From Bacteroidota bacterium (lineage in GTDB: Bacteria; Bacteroidota; Bacteroidia; Chitinophagales; Chitinophagaceae), in contig JABDAN010000003.1 of assembly GCA_013289175.1 (NCBI GenBank), positions 45,057 to 109,056 on the forward strand: a stretch of DNA of 64,000 bases. The letters run 5' to 3'. Position numbers and translations under genes: made by a program. Under the pieces are notes generated by a model. The model was not told the DNA's origin, did no database searches, and worked only from the letters and a program-made list of their open reading frames with translations. Positions 8,784 through 17,821 of the stretch are shown one piece after another (within the stretch, counting starts at the first letter, position 1; every line of letters begins with the position of its first letter).

Positions 8784-9377
8784 CTACAATTGAATAAAAT
8801 TTCTAAGAATGTTTTCCCCTACGCTTGCGCTCTTTTCCGGATGAAACTGAACGCCATAAAAATTTCCCCTGTGCAGTGCCGAACTGTAGGGCTGGACATA
8901 ATCCGTTTTCGCGATGGTCGTTTCACCGAGCCCAGCATAATATCCGTGAACGCAATAACAAAAACTATTCTCCGCAATCCCGGTAAACAGTGCCGATTTG
9001 AGGTCATAGATATTATTCCAACCCGTTTGTGGCACTTTAAGGGACTGTCCGGGAGAAGGTTGAAATTTCTTGACCTGTTCACTGAATATTCCCAGGCACT
9101 CCGTGTCATTTTCCTCCGAGTGACGACAAAGCAACTGCATGCCTAGACATACACCGAGCACCGGCTGATTCAGATTTCGAATCAGGGCATCCAGTTTTCT
9201 TTCCTTCAGATAATTCATAGCCGAACTGGCTTCACCCACGCCAGGAAAAATAACTTTGTCCGCACCCTGGATCCGTTCCGGATCGTCGGTTACCTCGGCA
9301 CTGGCATCAATTCGTTCCAGCGCGAATAAAACCGACTGAATATTGCCCGCATTGTATTTGATGATAACAATTTTCAT
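8784..9377 (-). CDS. hisH: Imidazole glycerol phosphate synthase subunit HisH
   Basis: Glutaminase subunit of IGP synthase; supplies ammonia to HisF. The class I amidotransferase triad is visible: Cys77 in LGVCLGMQLL, and His179 and Glu181 in YGVQFHPEKS. Length is 197 residues, typical. Its ATG overlaps the stop of trpA by four bases, so the tryptophan genes run directly into the distal histidine genes. I see no TTTG/TAnnTTTG promoter in the roughly 350 bases upstream, so its expression probably depends on the trp transcript. Confidence 0.98.
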   Translation of the reverse strand: MKIVIIKYNAGNIQSVLFALERIDASAEVTDDPERIQGADKVIFPGVGEASSAMNYLKERKLDALIRNLNQPVLGVCLGMQLLCRHSEENDTECLGIFSEQVKKFQPSPGQSLKVPQTGWNNIYDLKSALFTGIAENSFCYCVHGYYAGLGETTIAKTDYVQPYSSALHRGNFYGVQFHPEKSASVGENILRNFIQL

Positions 9378-10147
9378 CTTAGGGATTTAATGAACTGGAC
9401 CGTACGACGATGGATGTCTTGCTCGGACGCCCCATCCAGTACCTTAATATAAGCTGTTCCTATAATGGCGCCTTGGGCCAGGGAGCAGGCAGCAGTGAAG
9501 CTGGTCTTGTCCTTGATGCCAAAACCAATCAGGACCGGGTTTTTTAGTTTCATGGATTGAAGTCTTCTGAAATAAGGTTCCTGATCTGACAGGGCCGCAT
9601 TTTTTCCGGTAGTGGAAGACGAGGAAACCGCATAAAGAAATCCACTGCTTAACTCATCGAGCTGCATGATTCGTTCGTCGCTGGTTTCCGGTGTCACCAG
9701 AAATACAAAATCCAGTTGGTACTTTTTAATTATCTCACCAAATTCCCGTTCAAATTCAAACATGGGTAGGTCCGGTAAAATCAAGCCGTCGATGCCTGCG
9801 TGGGCAGCATCTGCACAAAATTTTTCAAACCCGTACTGTAAAATCGGATTCATATAGCCCATGAGCAGTACGGGTAAATGTATTTCCTTCCGAAAATCTT
9901 TTAGCTGTTCAAAGAGTGTTCTGATGGACATTCCATTTTGCAGCGCCCGGGCACTGCTGGATTGGATTACCGGACCGTCAGCCAATGGATCACTATAGGG
10001 CATTCCCAATTCGATCATATCGGCACCCGCTTCCTGCAGTGCTTTCATAACCGGTATGGTATCCCCTAAGGCAGGAAATCCCGCCGTGAAATAAACATTC
10101 AGGACCTCCTTTTTTTTTCTTTCCAACAATGACTGGATACGACTCAT
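9374..10147 (-). CDS. trpA: Tryptophan synthase alpha chain
   Basis: Cleaves indole-3-glycerol phosphate to indole and glyceraldehyde 3-phosphate; indole passes to TrpB. The 257-residue TIM barrel has the two catalytic acids in ELGMPYSDPLADGP (Glu46 and Asp57, equivalent to Salmonella Glu49 and Asp60). It follows trpB by four bases. Its stop overlaps the start of hisH, the junction between the trp block and the second half of the his genes. Confidence 0.98.
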   Translation of the reverse strand: MSRIQSLLERKKKEVLNVYFTAGFPALGDTIPVMKALQEAGADMIELGMPYSDPLADGPVIQSSSARALQNGMSIRTLFEQLKDFRKEIHLPVLLMGYMNPILQYGFEKFCADAAHAGIDGLILPDLPMFEFEREFGEIIKKYQLDFVFLVTPETSDERIMQLDELSSGFLYAVSSSSTTGKNAALSDQEPYFRRLQSMKLKNPVLIGFGIKDKTSFTAACSLAQGAIIGTAYIKVLDGASEQDIHRRTVQFIKSLR

Positions 10148-10151
10148 AAGA

Positions 10152-11387
10152 TCAGTTGACTGGGGAGGAGGGATGAAATGTGGAAGTTTCAGGTTTTGCC
10201 ATGGCCTGCATGTAGGTGTCTAGATCCTTGTCACCCCGGCCGCTCAGGCAAATCACTATGTTGTCTTGTTTTGCAAAATGAATTTTTTCAAGGATAGCCA
10301 GCGCATGGGCGGATTCAAGGGCCGGTATGATACCCTCCAGTCTGGCCAGCTGGAAAGCGGCTTTTAAAGCTTCTTGGTCGGTGGCACTATAAAATTCAGC
10401 CCTTTTTGATTTAAACAGATGAGCATGCATCGGGCCAATGCCGGGATAATCCAGTCCCGCTGAAATACTGTGTGGCTCTGTGACCTGCCCGTCTTGGGTT
10501 TGCATGACCAGGCTCCGGCTGCCGTGCAGGATTCCGTTTGTTCCCAGTGCGGTAGTGGCAGCGGACCGGCCGCTGTGGACCCCCTCACCCGCCGCTTCCA
10601 CGGCCAGAAGGCGTACTTGTTTTTCATCCAGGAAATGAAAAAAAGCACCCGCGGCATTGCTTCCTCCGCCCACACAGGCGATGACGGCTGCTGGATTTTC
10701 GTTTCCTGTTTTTTCTTTCAGCTGCACTTTGATTTCCCGGCTGATCACACTTTGAAATCCTGCCACCATATCCGGATAGGGATGCGGACCCACCACGCTG
10801 CCAATGATATAGTGGGTATCCAAAGGATGGTTGATCCAGTCACGGATGGCTTCATTGGTTGCATCCTTTAACGTCTTGCTGCCACTGGTGGCGGGAACGA
10901 CGGTGGCACCGAGCATCTTCATTCTGGCCACATTGGGCGCCTGTCGAAGGATATCCTTTTCACCCATATATACAATGCACTCGAGCCCCTTCAAAGCACA
11001 AACTGTCGCCGTAGCCACGCCATGCTGGCCAGCGCCGGTTTCAGCAATAATTCTTTTTTTTCCGAGTTTTTCTGCTAGCAGGATCTGACCAATCGTATTG
11101 TTGATTTTATGGGCTCCGGTATGACAGAGGTCTTCGCGTTTCAGAAAAATATTGGTACGGTATTCCTGGCTAAGCCGGGATGCGAAAAACAGTGGGGTTG
11201 GCCTGCCCGCATAGTCTTTTAAAAGCATTTCAAACTCCTGGATGAAAGCGGGATCGCTGGTAATTTCCAGGTACCGCGATCTTAACTCCTCCACATTGCC
11301 GAAAAGCATCTCGGGAATGAAAGCTCCGCCGAATTCACCGTAGTATCCCTGTTCGGTCGGATGCTGATATGTTGGATTATCGCTCAT
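10152..11387 (-). CDS. trpB: Tryptophan synthase beta chain
   Basis: PLP enzyme that joins indole and serine to tryptophan, in complex with TrpA. The 411-residue sequence is of the TrpB1 type. It shows the PLP lysine Lys94 in CHTGAHKINN, the catalytic Glu116 in AETGAGQHG, and the PLP phosphate loop VGGGSNAAG near residue 240. The C-terminus carries a short Ser/Pro-rich extension (FHPSSPVN). It lies 43 bases after trpF and four bases before trpA. Confidence 0.98.
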   Translation of the reverse strand: MSDNPTYQHPTEQGYYGEFGGAFIPEMLFGNVEELRSRYLEITSDPAFIQEFEMLLKDYAGRPTPLFFASRLSQEYRTNIFLKREDLCHTGAHKINNTIGQILLAEKLGKKRIIAETGAGQHGVATATVCALKGLECIVYMGEKDILRQAPNVARMKMLGATVVPATSGSKTLKDATNEAIRDWINHPLDTHYIIGSVVGPHPYPDMVAGFQSVISREIKVQLKEKTGNENPAAVIACVGGGSNAAGAFFHFLDEKQVRLLAVEAAGEGVHSGRSAATTALGTNGILHGSRSLVMQTQDGQVTEPHSISAGLDYPGIGPMHAHLFKSKRAEFYSATDQEALKAAFQLARLEGIIPALESAHALAILEKIHFAKQDNIVICLSGRGDKDLDTYMQAMAKPETSTFHPSSPVN

Positions 11388-11430
11388 ATATTCTCCATTG
11401 TCTTTTCCTTACACCTAAAAACTTGCGACT

Positions 11431-12072
11431 TCAGGTTTTTGGATTGAGGTCTTCTAAAAATGTTTTTATTTTGAGAAGGTCTTTGACCCCGTTTTGGATC
11501 TCGAACCGGCTGTTGATATCGACAGAAAATAGTTTTTTGGCGACGTCTTCCTCAGCGAAAGACTTTAATTTTTCGGTGTCCTCAGGTTCGATACCCCCGC
11601 TTAGAAAAAAAAGTTTGTCTATACCAGCTGGTTTCAGAAGTTCCCAGTTGAACTTTTTTCCTGTTCCGCCATAACCCACACCCAGGGTGTCAAACAAAAA
11701 CATGTCACAGGATTCTTCAAAGGGTTTGATTATCCAGGATATCGGATCGTTTTCACCGAGCCTGAACACTTTGATAACCGTAACATAATTGGCAATCTGC
11801 TCACAGGCCCGGGGTGTCTCATCTCCATGCAACTGCACCATATCCAGTCCGTAGTCATCCACCGTACGCATCATCTGCTCATAAGGCGTATTTACAAAAA
11901 CGCCTACTTTGCCTATCCTCAGTTTTGCTTTTCGCATCTGTTCTCCCGAGATGTGATGACCGGCATACCGGGGTGACTTCTGGTAGAAGATAAATCCGGC
12001 AAAATCCACCCCCATATCTTCCAGCTTCTTAACCTGTGGGAGCTGCGTCATTCCGCAAACTTTTACTCTCAT
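11431..12072 (-). CDS. trpF: Phosphoribosylanthranilate isomerase
   Basis: Amadori isomerisation of phosphoribosylanthranilate to CdRP in tryptophan synthesis. The 213-residue TIM barrel has the catalytic Cys6 in KVCGMTQ, the segment VQLHGDETP near residue 77 and the catalytic Asp region LFDTLGVGYGGTGKKF near 127, and ends with FFLSGGIEPED before the phosphate loop. The first 44 bases overlap the end of trpC in another frame, a long overlap that suggests translational coupling. Having a dedicated TrpF fits the ordinary single-function HisA next door. Confidence 0.97.
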   Translation of the reverse strand: MRVKVCGMTQLPQVKKLEDMGVDFAGFIFYQKSPRYAGHHISGEQMRKAKLRIGKVGVFVNTPYEQMMRTVDDYGLDMVQLHGDETPRACEQIANYVTVIKVFRLGENDPISWIIKPFEESCDMFLFDTLGVGYGGTGKKFNWELLKPAGIDKLFFLSGGIEPEDTEKLKSFAEEDVAKKLFSVDINSRFEIQNGVKDLLKIKTFLEDLNPKT

Positions 12073-12862
12073 AGCTATTGCTTTTTAGTTGGTCAACAAA
12101 TGAGGCAAAAGCAATCGCGGGATCGGGTGACTTCATAAACTGCTCTCCGATCAGAAAACCGTCAAATCCAGCCGATTTCATGTTCAAAACAGTCTGGCTA
12201 TCTGAGATACCACTCTCAGCAACCCGCAATATATGCAAGGGCAATTGTTCAGCAAGCCGGATTGACCTTTCAATATCCACGGTAAATGTTTTCAAGTCCC
12301 GGTTATTGATACCCACCACATCCACCTCTTCACAAAAATGTTCAAGCTCCGATTCTTCGTGAATTTCCAGCAACACTTCCAAACCCAACTGATGGGCAAA
12401 TTTAGCCAGGATACGGGTTTGACCCGGAACCAGGCAGGCGGCAATCAGCAATATCACGTCCGCACCCATGGCTTTGGTTTCCACGACCTGATAGGCATCT
12501 ACTATAAAATCCTTTCGGAGAATAGGAAGGGAATTGAAGCGGGCTTTTTCCAAGTCCTCCGTACTTCCGCCAAAAGATGGTCCATCGGTCAATACGGAAA
12601 TTAGGGAAGCTCCGTGTGCAGCATACCCGGCTGTAACTTCCTCTACCAACACCCGGTCATTGAGTATGCCCTTGGAAGGTGACTTTCTTTTGAATTCAGC
12701 AATAATGCCCGTTTTAGCGGGATCCTTCAGAAATTTTTTCATCGAGAAAACCTGCCTGGTAAATCCGGGTTGCCTCTCCAAAACCGCAACCGGCGTTTCC
12801 AGCTTTCTTTTTTCAATCTCTTCCATCTTGTAGGATATGATATGGTCCAAGATATTTTTCAT
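12029..12862 (-). CDS. trpC: Indole-3-glycerol phosphate synthase
   Basis: Ring closure of CdRP to indole-3-glycerol phosphate. The 277-residue TIM barrel shows the catalytic segment IIAEFKRKSPSKG (Glu56, Lys58 and Lys60), LRKDFIVDAYQV near 117, VGINNRDLKTF near 187 and AESGISD near 221. The C-terminus is somewhat extended because the frame continues 44 bases into trpF. It lies 31 bases after trpD. Confidence 0.97.
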   Translation of the reverse strand: MKNILDHIISYKMEEIEKRKLETPVAVLERQPGFTRQVFSMKKFLKDPAKTGIIAEFKRKSPSKGILNDRVLVEEVTAGYAAHGASLISVLTDGPSFGGSTEDLEKARFNSLPILRKDFIVDAYQVVETKAMGADVILLIAACLVPGQTRILAKFAHQLGLEVLLEIHEESELEHFCEEVDVVGINNRDLKTFTVDIERSIRLAEQLPLHILRVAESGISDSQTVLNMKSAGFDGFLIGEQFMKSPDPAIAFASFVDQLKSNSYESKSLRNDAAPTG

Positions 12863-12893
12863 GCTTACTGGTTTGATGCCCGTTCTAAAGAGT

Positions 12894-13889
12894 TTATGAT
12901 TGCAAATGTATCAGGGTTTCCATGCTGGATAAAGCCTTGCCACTTTCCAGACTTTCCACAGCCGCAGCAAAGGCTAGATCGTACTGGCTATAAGCACCTG
13001 TGCAATAAAGTGCCATGGCCGCATTGGCAAGCACTACGGCGTTCTGGGCCCAGCTTCCCTTCCCTTTCAATATCGTAAGGAATATGCTGGCCGCTTCTTC
13101 CGGACTATTCCCTCCATAAATATCAGAGGGAGAAACCATTCTCTTACCCAGCTCCTCGGGTGTCATCACCCTTTCCCCTTCATTGGTAATGACGCGCGCA
13201 TCACTGGTAAGGGAGAGTTCATCATAACCGTCCAAACTGTGTATGATGGCAAAAGACGCATTGCTTTTTTGCAGCAGGTAGGTATATATTCTGGCCATTT
13301 CCAAATTGTAAACACCAATCAGTTGAAATTTTGGAAAAGCCGGATTGACCAGTGGACCCAGCATATTGAAAAAAGTCCGGATACCCAGGTTTTTGCGAAT
13401 ACCCCCGACCGCTTTGAGCGCCGGGTGAAAAAGCGGTGCGTGCAGAAAACAGAAATTGGATTTTTCCAATTCCGATTTCAGCTTACCCGGATCATTGCTG
13501 AGTTTATAACCGAGCTGTTCCATTACATTAGATGCTCCGCTGATGCTCGTCGCTCCGTAGTTTCCATGTTTGGCAACCTTTTGCCCAGCTCCCGCCACGA
13601 TGAAACAGGCCAGCGTGGAAATATTAAAAGTGTTCTTTCCATCCCCTCCGGTCCCTACCACATCTATTACATCGTAGGCTTCCAAACCAGCTCTTACCGA
13701 CAGTTCCAGGAGTGCATCCTGAAATCCCATCAGCTCATCGATTGTAATACTGCGCATCAGGAATACCGTAATGAAGGAGGTTATCTCCGATTCATTGTAT
13801 TGACCCTGGGAGATATTGGACAGTACCTCTTTTGCTTGTTGCCTGGACAATGTTTTATACTCGAATAACAATTGTAAAATCTTTTTCAT
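12894..13889 (-). CDS. trpD: Anthranilate phosphoribosyltransferase
   Basis: Transfers phosphoribosyl from PRPP to anthranilate. The 331-residue length is typical of the stand-alone enzyme, not fused to TrpG. It shows the PRPP-binding Gly motif GTGGDGKNTFNIST (from residue 79), KHGNYGATS near 107 and the acidic Mg site DGYDELSLT near 220. A 90-base gap separates it from trpG upstream; I see no clear promoter or hairpin in that gap. Confidence 0.98.
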   Translation of the reverse strand: MKKILQLLFEYKTLSRQQAKEVLSNISQGQYNESEITSFITVFLMRSITIDELMGFQDALLELSVRAGLEAYDVIDVVGTGGDGKNTFNISTLACFIVAGAGQKVAKHGNYGATSISGASNVMEQLGYKLSNDPGKLKSELEKSNFCFLHAPLFHPALKAVGGIRKNLGIRTFFNMLGPLVNPAFPKFQLIGVYNLEMARIYTYLLQKSNASFAIIHSLDGYDELSLTSDARVITNEGERVMTPEELGKRMVSPSDIYGGNSPEEAASIFLTILKGKGSWAQNAVVLANAAMALYCTGAYSQYDLAFAAAVESLESGKALSSMETLIHLQS

Positions 13890-13979
13890 TTTATTTGCTT
13901 GGAGCTGACATTCACAGTGAAGGTTTTTTTGGTTTCATTTTTTACTCAATTTATCCCGCCGGTAAAATCAATTTTCCGA

Positions 13980-14579
13980 TCAGACCCCTTGTCTGGAAAG
14001 CCAGTTTCGCATAATCCATTCTCCATCTGGAGTGAGTACGCTTTCCGGATGAAACTGTACACCCAGTACATCGTATTTCCTGTGACGAAGGGCCATGATT
14101 AGCCCCTGGTCATCAACAGCGGTTACTTCCAGGGTTTTGGGAAATCCGTTTGGATCAACCACCCAGCTATGATAACGACCCGCCATAAATCCGTCCGACA
14201 ATCCATTGAAAAGATCTGCGTTCACCAAACTGTTTCGTGGATTCTGGGGAACGATGTTGATCCTCGTGGCTACACCGTGGTATACGGTCGAAAGATTTAA
14301 AAGATTGGCACCAAAGGCTTCTGCAATGGCCTGATGCCCCAGGCATACGCCTAAAATTGATTTGGTAGTACCATAGCGTTTAATCAAAGGGAGTAAAAGA
14401 CCCGCTTCGGAGGGAATCCCCGGACCGGGTGATAAAATAATCTTGTCATATTTTTCAACATCATCCAGAGTAATTTGATCATTGCGATGCACGGCCACCT
14501 TATCCCCAATAATTTTTTCTACCAGGTGCACCAGGTTATAGGTGAATGAATCATAATTATCAAAAACAAGAATTTTCAT
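13980..14579 (-). CDS. trpG: Anthranilate synthase component II (glutamine amidotransferase)
   Basis: Provides ammonia to TrpE for anthranilate synthesis. The 199-residue class I amidotransferase has Cys79 in ILGVCLGHQAIAEAFG and the His/Glu pair in VQFHPESVLTPDG near residue 175. In many bacteria the same subunit also serves aminodeoxychorismate synthase (PabA); the position directly after trpE with an eight-base gap argues for tryptophan as its main role. Confidence 0.97.
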   Translation of the reverse strand: MKILVFDNYDSFTYNLVHLVEKIIGDKVAVHRNDQITLDDVEKYDKIILSPGPGIPSEAGLLLPLIKRYGTTKSILGVCLGHQAIAEAFGANLLNLSTVYHGVATRINIVPQNPRNSLVNADLFNGLSDGFMAGRYHSWVVDPNGFPKTLEVTAVDDQGLIMALRHRKYDVLGVQFHPESVLTPDGEWIMRNWLSRQGV

Positions 14580-14587
14580 AATCAGTT

Positions 14588-15997
14588 TTATAAAGTTTCT
14601 GCTAGCGCAATCGCATTTTTTAAAGCCCCCAACTTGTGGTTCACCTCTTCGAGTTCAGACTGCGGTTTGCTGGCTGCTACAATTCCTGCGCCGGCCTGGT
14701 AAGTCAGGGTATTGCGCCGACTCAGTAAACTGCGAATCATGATGGCTTGCGTACAGTTGCCATCGAAGCCAACAAATCCAATGCACCCGCCATAATAACT
14801 GCGGGCTGTAGGTTCATAACCGCTGATGAGTTCCATGGCGCGGATTTTCGGTGCACCGCTGAGTGTACCCGCTGGAAAAGTAACTGCCAGTAGGTCAAAT
14901 GGATTGGAAGCTTTTGGCAGCTTGCCTTTTACCTCGCTGACCAGGTGAATCACATGAGAATAATATTGAACTTCCCGGTAATAGACAACCGAAACCTCCG
15001 AACACTGCCGGCTCAGGTCATTGCGGGCCAGATCCACCAGCATGACATGTTCTGCGTTTTCTTTGGCGTCTATTAAGAGCGCGTCGGCATTTTCCTTGTC
15101 TGTTTCATCGTTGCCTGTCCTTTTGCATGTTCCGGCAATGGGATGCATGATGGCTTTGCCGTCCTTGATTAAAACCTGGGATTCTGGGGAAGAGCCCATC
15201 AGGCGGTAATCCCCGTAGTCGAAATAAAACAAATAGGGACTTGGATTAACATTCCTGAGGGCCCGGTAGACATTGAATTCATCTCCGGTAAATCCTTGTT
15301 TGAATCGCCTGCTGAGTACAATTTGAAATACATCTCCACGCAAGCAGCTCTTAATGCCCTTGCTCACCATATCCCGGTAATCCTCATCGGTCATATTGCT
15401 GGTTTCCGGTCCCTGGAGTTGAAAAGGATAAACTGGCACGTCTTTGGAACGGATCAGCGATTCCACCAGCGCCAAATCGCTTTTTATTCCTTCGACCTGA
15501 TTTTCACAAATATATAGTTCATCCTTAAAATGGTTGATGGCGATCACGTATTGATAGAGGCGGTAACGCATCAGGGGAATAAGGGCAGGTTCCTGTTTTT
15601 CCTCCAGATGGATCTGGTCAAAAAAACGAACGGCATCATAGGTGGTATAACCAAAAAGGCTTTGAGCGGTTCGCACCGGTTTTTCGTCGGCTCCCTGCAC
15701 ATCAAAATGATCCATAAAGTCCCAGAGCAGGGACGGTACGCGGGCATCCTGAAGGGCGTATTTTTCTGTAGGCCGTCCGGGCAACTTACATTCCATTTGA
15801 CGGGCATCGGAGATTTCAACGCCCCCAATGGCGTTGATACAAATAAATGAAAAACTGTTTTCAGATGCGTGATAGTCGGTGCTTTCCAGCAATACCGTAT
15901 CTCGAAACCGGTCACGAACCCGTAAATAGATTCCTACCGGCGTATATATGTCCGACAGCAATTTTTTATAGGTCGTATGGAGAAGTATCTTTTTCAT
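14588..15997 (-). CDS. trpE: Anthranilate synthase component I
   Basis: Converts chorismate and ammonia to anthranilate, the first committed step of tryptophan synthesis. The 469-residue protein has the N-terminal regulatory half with the LLES motif (residues 36-39) that forms the tryptophan feedback site in TrpE, so the enzyme should be allosterically inhibited. The C-terminal chorismate-binding half includes MHPIAGTCKRTG, the Mg-binding ENAEHVMLVDLARNDL and FPAGTLSGAPKIRAME. It is preceded by a tryptophan-rich leader ORF and a terminator hairpin, and thus appears controlled by both attenuation and feedback. Confidence 0.98.
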   Translation of the reverse strand: MKKILLHTTYKKLLSDIYTPVGIYLRVRDRFRDTVLLESTDYHASENSFSFICINAIGGVEISDARQMECKLPGRPTEKYALQDARVPSLLWDFMDHFDVQGADEKPVRTAQSLFGYTTYDAVRFFDQIHLEEKQEPALIPLMRYRLYQYVIAINHFKDELYICENQVEGIKSDLALVESLIRSKDVPVYPFQLQGPETSNMTDEDYRDMVSKGIKSCLRGDVFQIVLSRRFKQGFTGDEFNVYRALRNVNPSPYLFYFDYGDYRLMGSSPESQVLIKDGKAIMHPIAGTCKRTGNDETDKENADALLIDAKENAEHVMLVDLARNDLSRQCSEVSVVYYREVQYYSHVIHLVSEVKGKLPKASNPFDLLAVTFPAGTLSGAPKIRAMELISGYEPTARSYYGGCIGFVGFDGNCTQAIMIRSLLSRRNTLTYQAGAGIVAASKPQSELEEVNHKLGALKNAIALAETL

Positions 15998-16069
15998 TGT
16001 GAGAACTTACTTTTTTTAAAAACTAAGGCGTCGCCAGAAATTCTTTCTCTTAACCATTTGGGCTGAAAT

Positions 16070-16096
16070 AAAAAAAGCCCCGGAATGAACCGGGGC
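16070..16096 (-). terminator. trp attenuator terminator
   Basis: On the minus strand GCCCCGG (16096-16090), loop TTCATT, CCGGGGC (16083-16077) is followed by seven T (16076-16070). It lies between the Trp-rich leader ORF and trpE, 72 bases before the trpE ATG. It would also be the only terminator for transcripts coming from hisB. Confidence 0.9.
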
Positions 16097-16137
16097 CTGA
16101 TATGTTTAATAACATAGCGATCGCATTACGCGCCCCG
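16091..16137 (-). promoter_or_regulatory. Possible trp antiterminator pairing
   Basis: CGGGGC at 16137-16132, inside the last codons of the leader ORF, is complementary to GCCCCG at 16096-16091, the 5' arm of the terminator stem. The bases between can form small hairpins (GCGATCGC and TATGTT/AACATA). If a ribosome stalls at the Trp codons (16161-16153), this pairing is free to form and would block the terminator. If it continues to the stop codon, it covers CGGGGC and the terminator wins. This is inference from complementarity. Confidence 0.65.
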
Positions 16138-16188
16138 AACGGAGTTTGTATGCCACCACCATGCTTTATTGAGTATCTGATTTGTCAT
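16126..16188 (-). CDS. trpL: trp operon leader peptide with three consecutive Trp codons
   Basis: A 20-codon ORF, ATG to TAA, whose codons 10-12 are TGG TGG TGG (peptide core NKAWWWHTNSV). Three adjacent Trp codons in a short ORF immediately ahead of a terminator and trpE are the signature of a ribosome-stalling attenuator peptide. The product itself is not expected to have a function. A promoter ends only six bases before the ATG, so the mRNA would have a leader of about two bases or none. The TGG codons sit about 16 bases upstream of the antiterminator arm, the right distance for a stalled ribosome to leave that arm free. Confidence 0.85.
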   Translation of the reverse strand: MTNQILNKAWWWHTNSVRGA

Positions 16189-16194
16189 GCTTTG

Positions 16195-16226
16195 CAAATA
16201 TGCGTGTTCATTTTGAAATTACCAAA
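16195..16226 (-). promoter_or_regulatory. Promoter of the trp block
   Basis: TTTG at 16226-16223 and CATATTTG at 16202-16195 with a 20-base spacer match the Bacteroidota consensus except for one base in the -7 element (CA for TA). It lies directly after the hisB stop at 16232. The predicted start is about base 16190. Confidence 0.6.
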
Positions 16227-16231
16227 TTCCC

Positions 16232-17380
16232 TTAAATTATCCCCTTGGTCGTCGGAAGCCCCTCCTGGAGCGGATCTTTCTTTACTGCCATTCGAATGGC
16301 TTTGGCGAACGCCTTGAAAATCGCTTCGATTTTGTGATGCTCGTTCTGGCCGTGGCAGCTGATATTGAGATTGCACCGGGCGGCATCTGAAAAAGATTTG
16401 AAAAAATGAAAGAACATCTCCGTCGGCATGTCTCCGACTTTTTCCCTTTGGAAATGCGCATTCCAGACTATCCAGTTCCTTCCGCCAAAATCCAGTAACA
16501 CTTGAGCATCTGCTTCATCCATCGGCAAGGCGAAACCATATCGTTCCATCCCTCTTTTGTCAGCAAGCGCTTTGGACATGGCTTCTCCCAACGCAATGCC
16601 GGTATCTTCAATGGTATGGTGTTCATCAATATGGAGATCACCCTGGACATCAATTTTCAAATCCATTTTTCCATGACGTGCGATCTGATCGAGCATATGA
16701 TCAAAAAAAGCAAGACCCGTATGGATATCGGCTTTCCCATTTCCATCGGCATTCAATTCAATCCTGATTTTTGTTTCCCGGGTATTCCTTTCATGTACCA
16801 CCTGCCGCAAACCCAGTTTCAGAAACGAGTAAATATCCGACCAGCAAGTGGATTCCAGGGCGACTACTTCCTCCAGAGCCTTCTGCGAATCCTGGACTTC
16901 TTTAGCACCCAGTTCGGCGTCTTGTTTCAACCAGATCGCTTTGCACCCCAGATTTTTTGCCAATTGGACATCGGTGATGCGGTCGCCGATTACGTAAGAT
17001 CCGGGAAGATCGTACCGGTTATTGTCCATATATTCTTTGAGCATACCTGTTCCCGGTTTTCTATTGGGAGAATGATCTTCCGGAAAAGATCGATCGATAT
17101 GAACGGCACTGAAATCAATCCCCTCATTTGCAAAACTGTTCATGACGAAGTTCTGTACCGGCCAAAAAGTATTTTCAGGAAAAGCAGTAGTTCCCAGTCC
17201 GTCCTGGTTGGTTACCATAACCAGTTCATAGTCCATTTCCCGGGCGATTCTTCCCATGAATTCAAACACCCCCTTATAAAATTCGAGTTTACTGAAATCA
17301 TCCACCTGGTAGCTGGGTGGCGCTTCTTTGATCAGCGTTCCATCGCGGTCTATAAATAAAATTCTTTTCATCAGACTCAT
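16232..17380 (-). CDS. hisB: Bifunctional histidinol-phosphatase / imidazoleglycerol-phosphate dehydratase
   Basis: Carries out two steps of histidine synthesis. The N-terminal HAD phosphatase (about 1-180) has FIDRDGTLI with Asp11 and Asp13 as nucleophile and acid, and [13 protein letters not shown] near 140. The C-terminal dehydratase (about 190-382) has [13 protein letters not shown], the metal-binding [10 protein letters not shown] and [14 protein letters not shown]. The fused 382-residue form is like that of enteric bacteria and many Bacteroidota. The ATG at 17380 overlaps the stop of the cytochrome c gene; a second ATG nine bases inside is an alternative start. It is the last his gene before the trp promoter and attenuator. 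Confidence 0.97.
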   Translation of the reverse strand: MSLMKRILFIDRDGTLIKEAPPSYQVDDFSKLEFYKGVFEFMGRIAREMDYELVMVTNQDGLGTTAFPENTFWPVQNFVMNSFANEGIDFSAVHIDRSFPEDHSPNRKPGTGMLKEYMDNNRYDLPGSYVIGDRITDVQLAKNLGCKAIWLKQDAELGAKEVQDSQKALEEVVALESTCWSDIYSFLKLGLRQVVHERNTRETKIRIELNADGNGKADIHTGLAFFDHMLDQIARHGKMDLKIDVQGDLHIDEHHTIEDTGIALGEAMSKALADKRGMERYGFALPMDEADAQVLLDFGGRNWIVWNAHFQREKVGDMPTEMFFHFFKSFSDAARCNLNISCHGQNEHHKIEAIFKAFAKAIRMAVKKDPLQEGLPTTKGII

Positions 17381-17820
17381 TTCAGCTTGCTTCGGGTTGA
17401 TTTAACTTCCGAGGCCTTCACAGCCGACGCTTTGTTTCCAAAACTGTTTCGGATATAGGTCAGCACATCTGCAATTTCCCTATCCTTCATTTCCGGATGA
17501 GGTGGCATCACATTTTGGTATTTGTTTCCATCTATTTCCTGATGGGTAGCGAGTCCTTTTATCACGATCTCTATAAGCTTATTTTTGTCACCTGAAACGT
17601 CCTTGCCATTCAAAGGTGGATTCATATTGGAAGCACCCAGGCCATCTGCCTGGTGACAGGCCAGGCATAGGCGAGCATAAATGACTTTGCCCGAATCCAT
17701 GGATATCCGAAAAGGTGATTTCTTTACCGCGCAGTGATTGGATTGCGCTTTCAAAAATACCGGCAAGGACAGCAAACAAAAAAAGAGAAAATAGAAAAAA
17801 ACAGTCGAAAAAATTTTCAT
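17377..17820 (-). CDS. Small c-type cytochrome
   Basis: A 147-residue protein with an N-terminal signal peptide (about 1-25, ending KAQ) and one heme-binding CLACH motif (Cys52, Cys55, His56). Met residues in NVMPPHPEM near residue 108 are candidate axial ligands, and the C-terminus is basic. It is predicted to act as a periplasmic electron carrier. The gene starts one base after the sugar-dehydrogenase-like gene, which suggests it receives electrons from that enzyme. It overlaps hisB by four bases. Neither protein has a known role in histidine synthesis. Confidence 0.9.
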   Translation of the reverse strand: MKIFSTVFFYFLFFCLLSLPVFLKAQSNHCAVKKSPFRISMDSGKVIYARLCLACHQADGLGASNMNPPLNGKDVSGDKNKLIEIVIKGLATHQEIDGNKYQNVMPPHPEMKDREIADVLTYIRNSFGNKASAVKASEVKSTRSKLK

Positions 17821-17821
17821 T

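Noticed and set aside
16187..16211. Short ORF (MNTHICKA) upstream of the Trp leader ORF, overlapping its ATG
   Set aside because: It starts upstream of the predicted transcription start and has no Trp codons, so it is unlikely to be translated from the trp promoter.
16502..17359. Long open frame on the plus strand opposite hisB
   Set aside because: Antisense to a clearly conserved hisB; composition is not protein-like.
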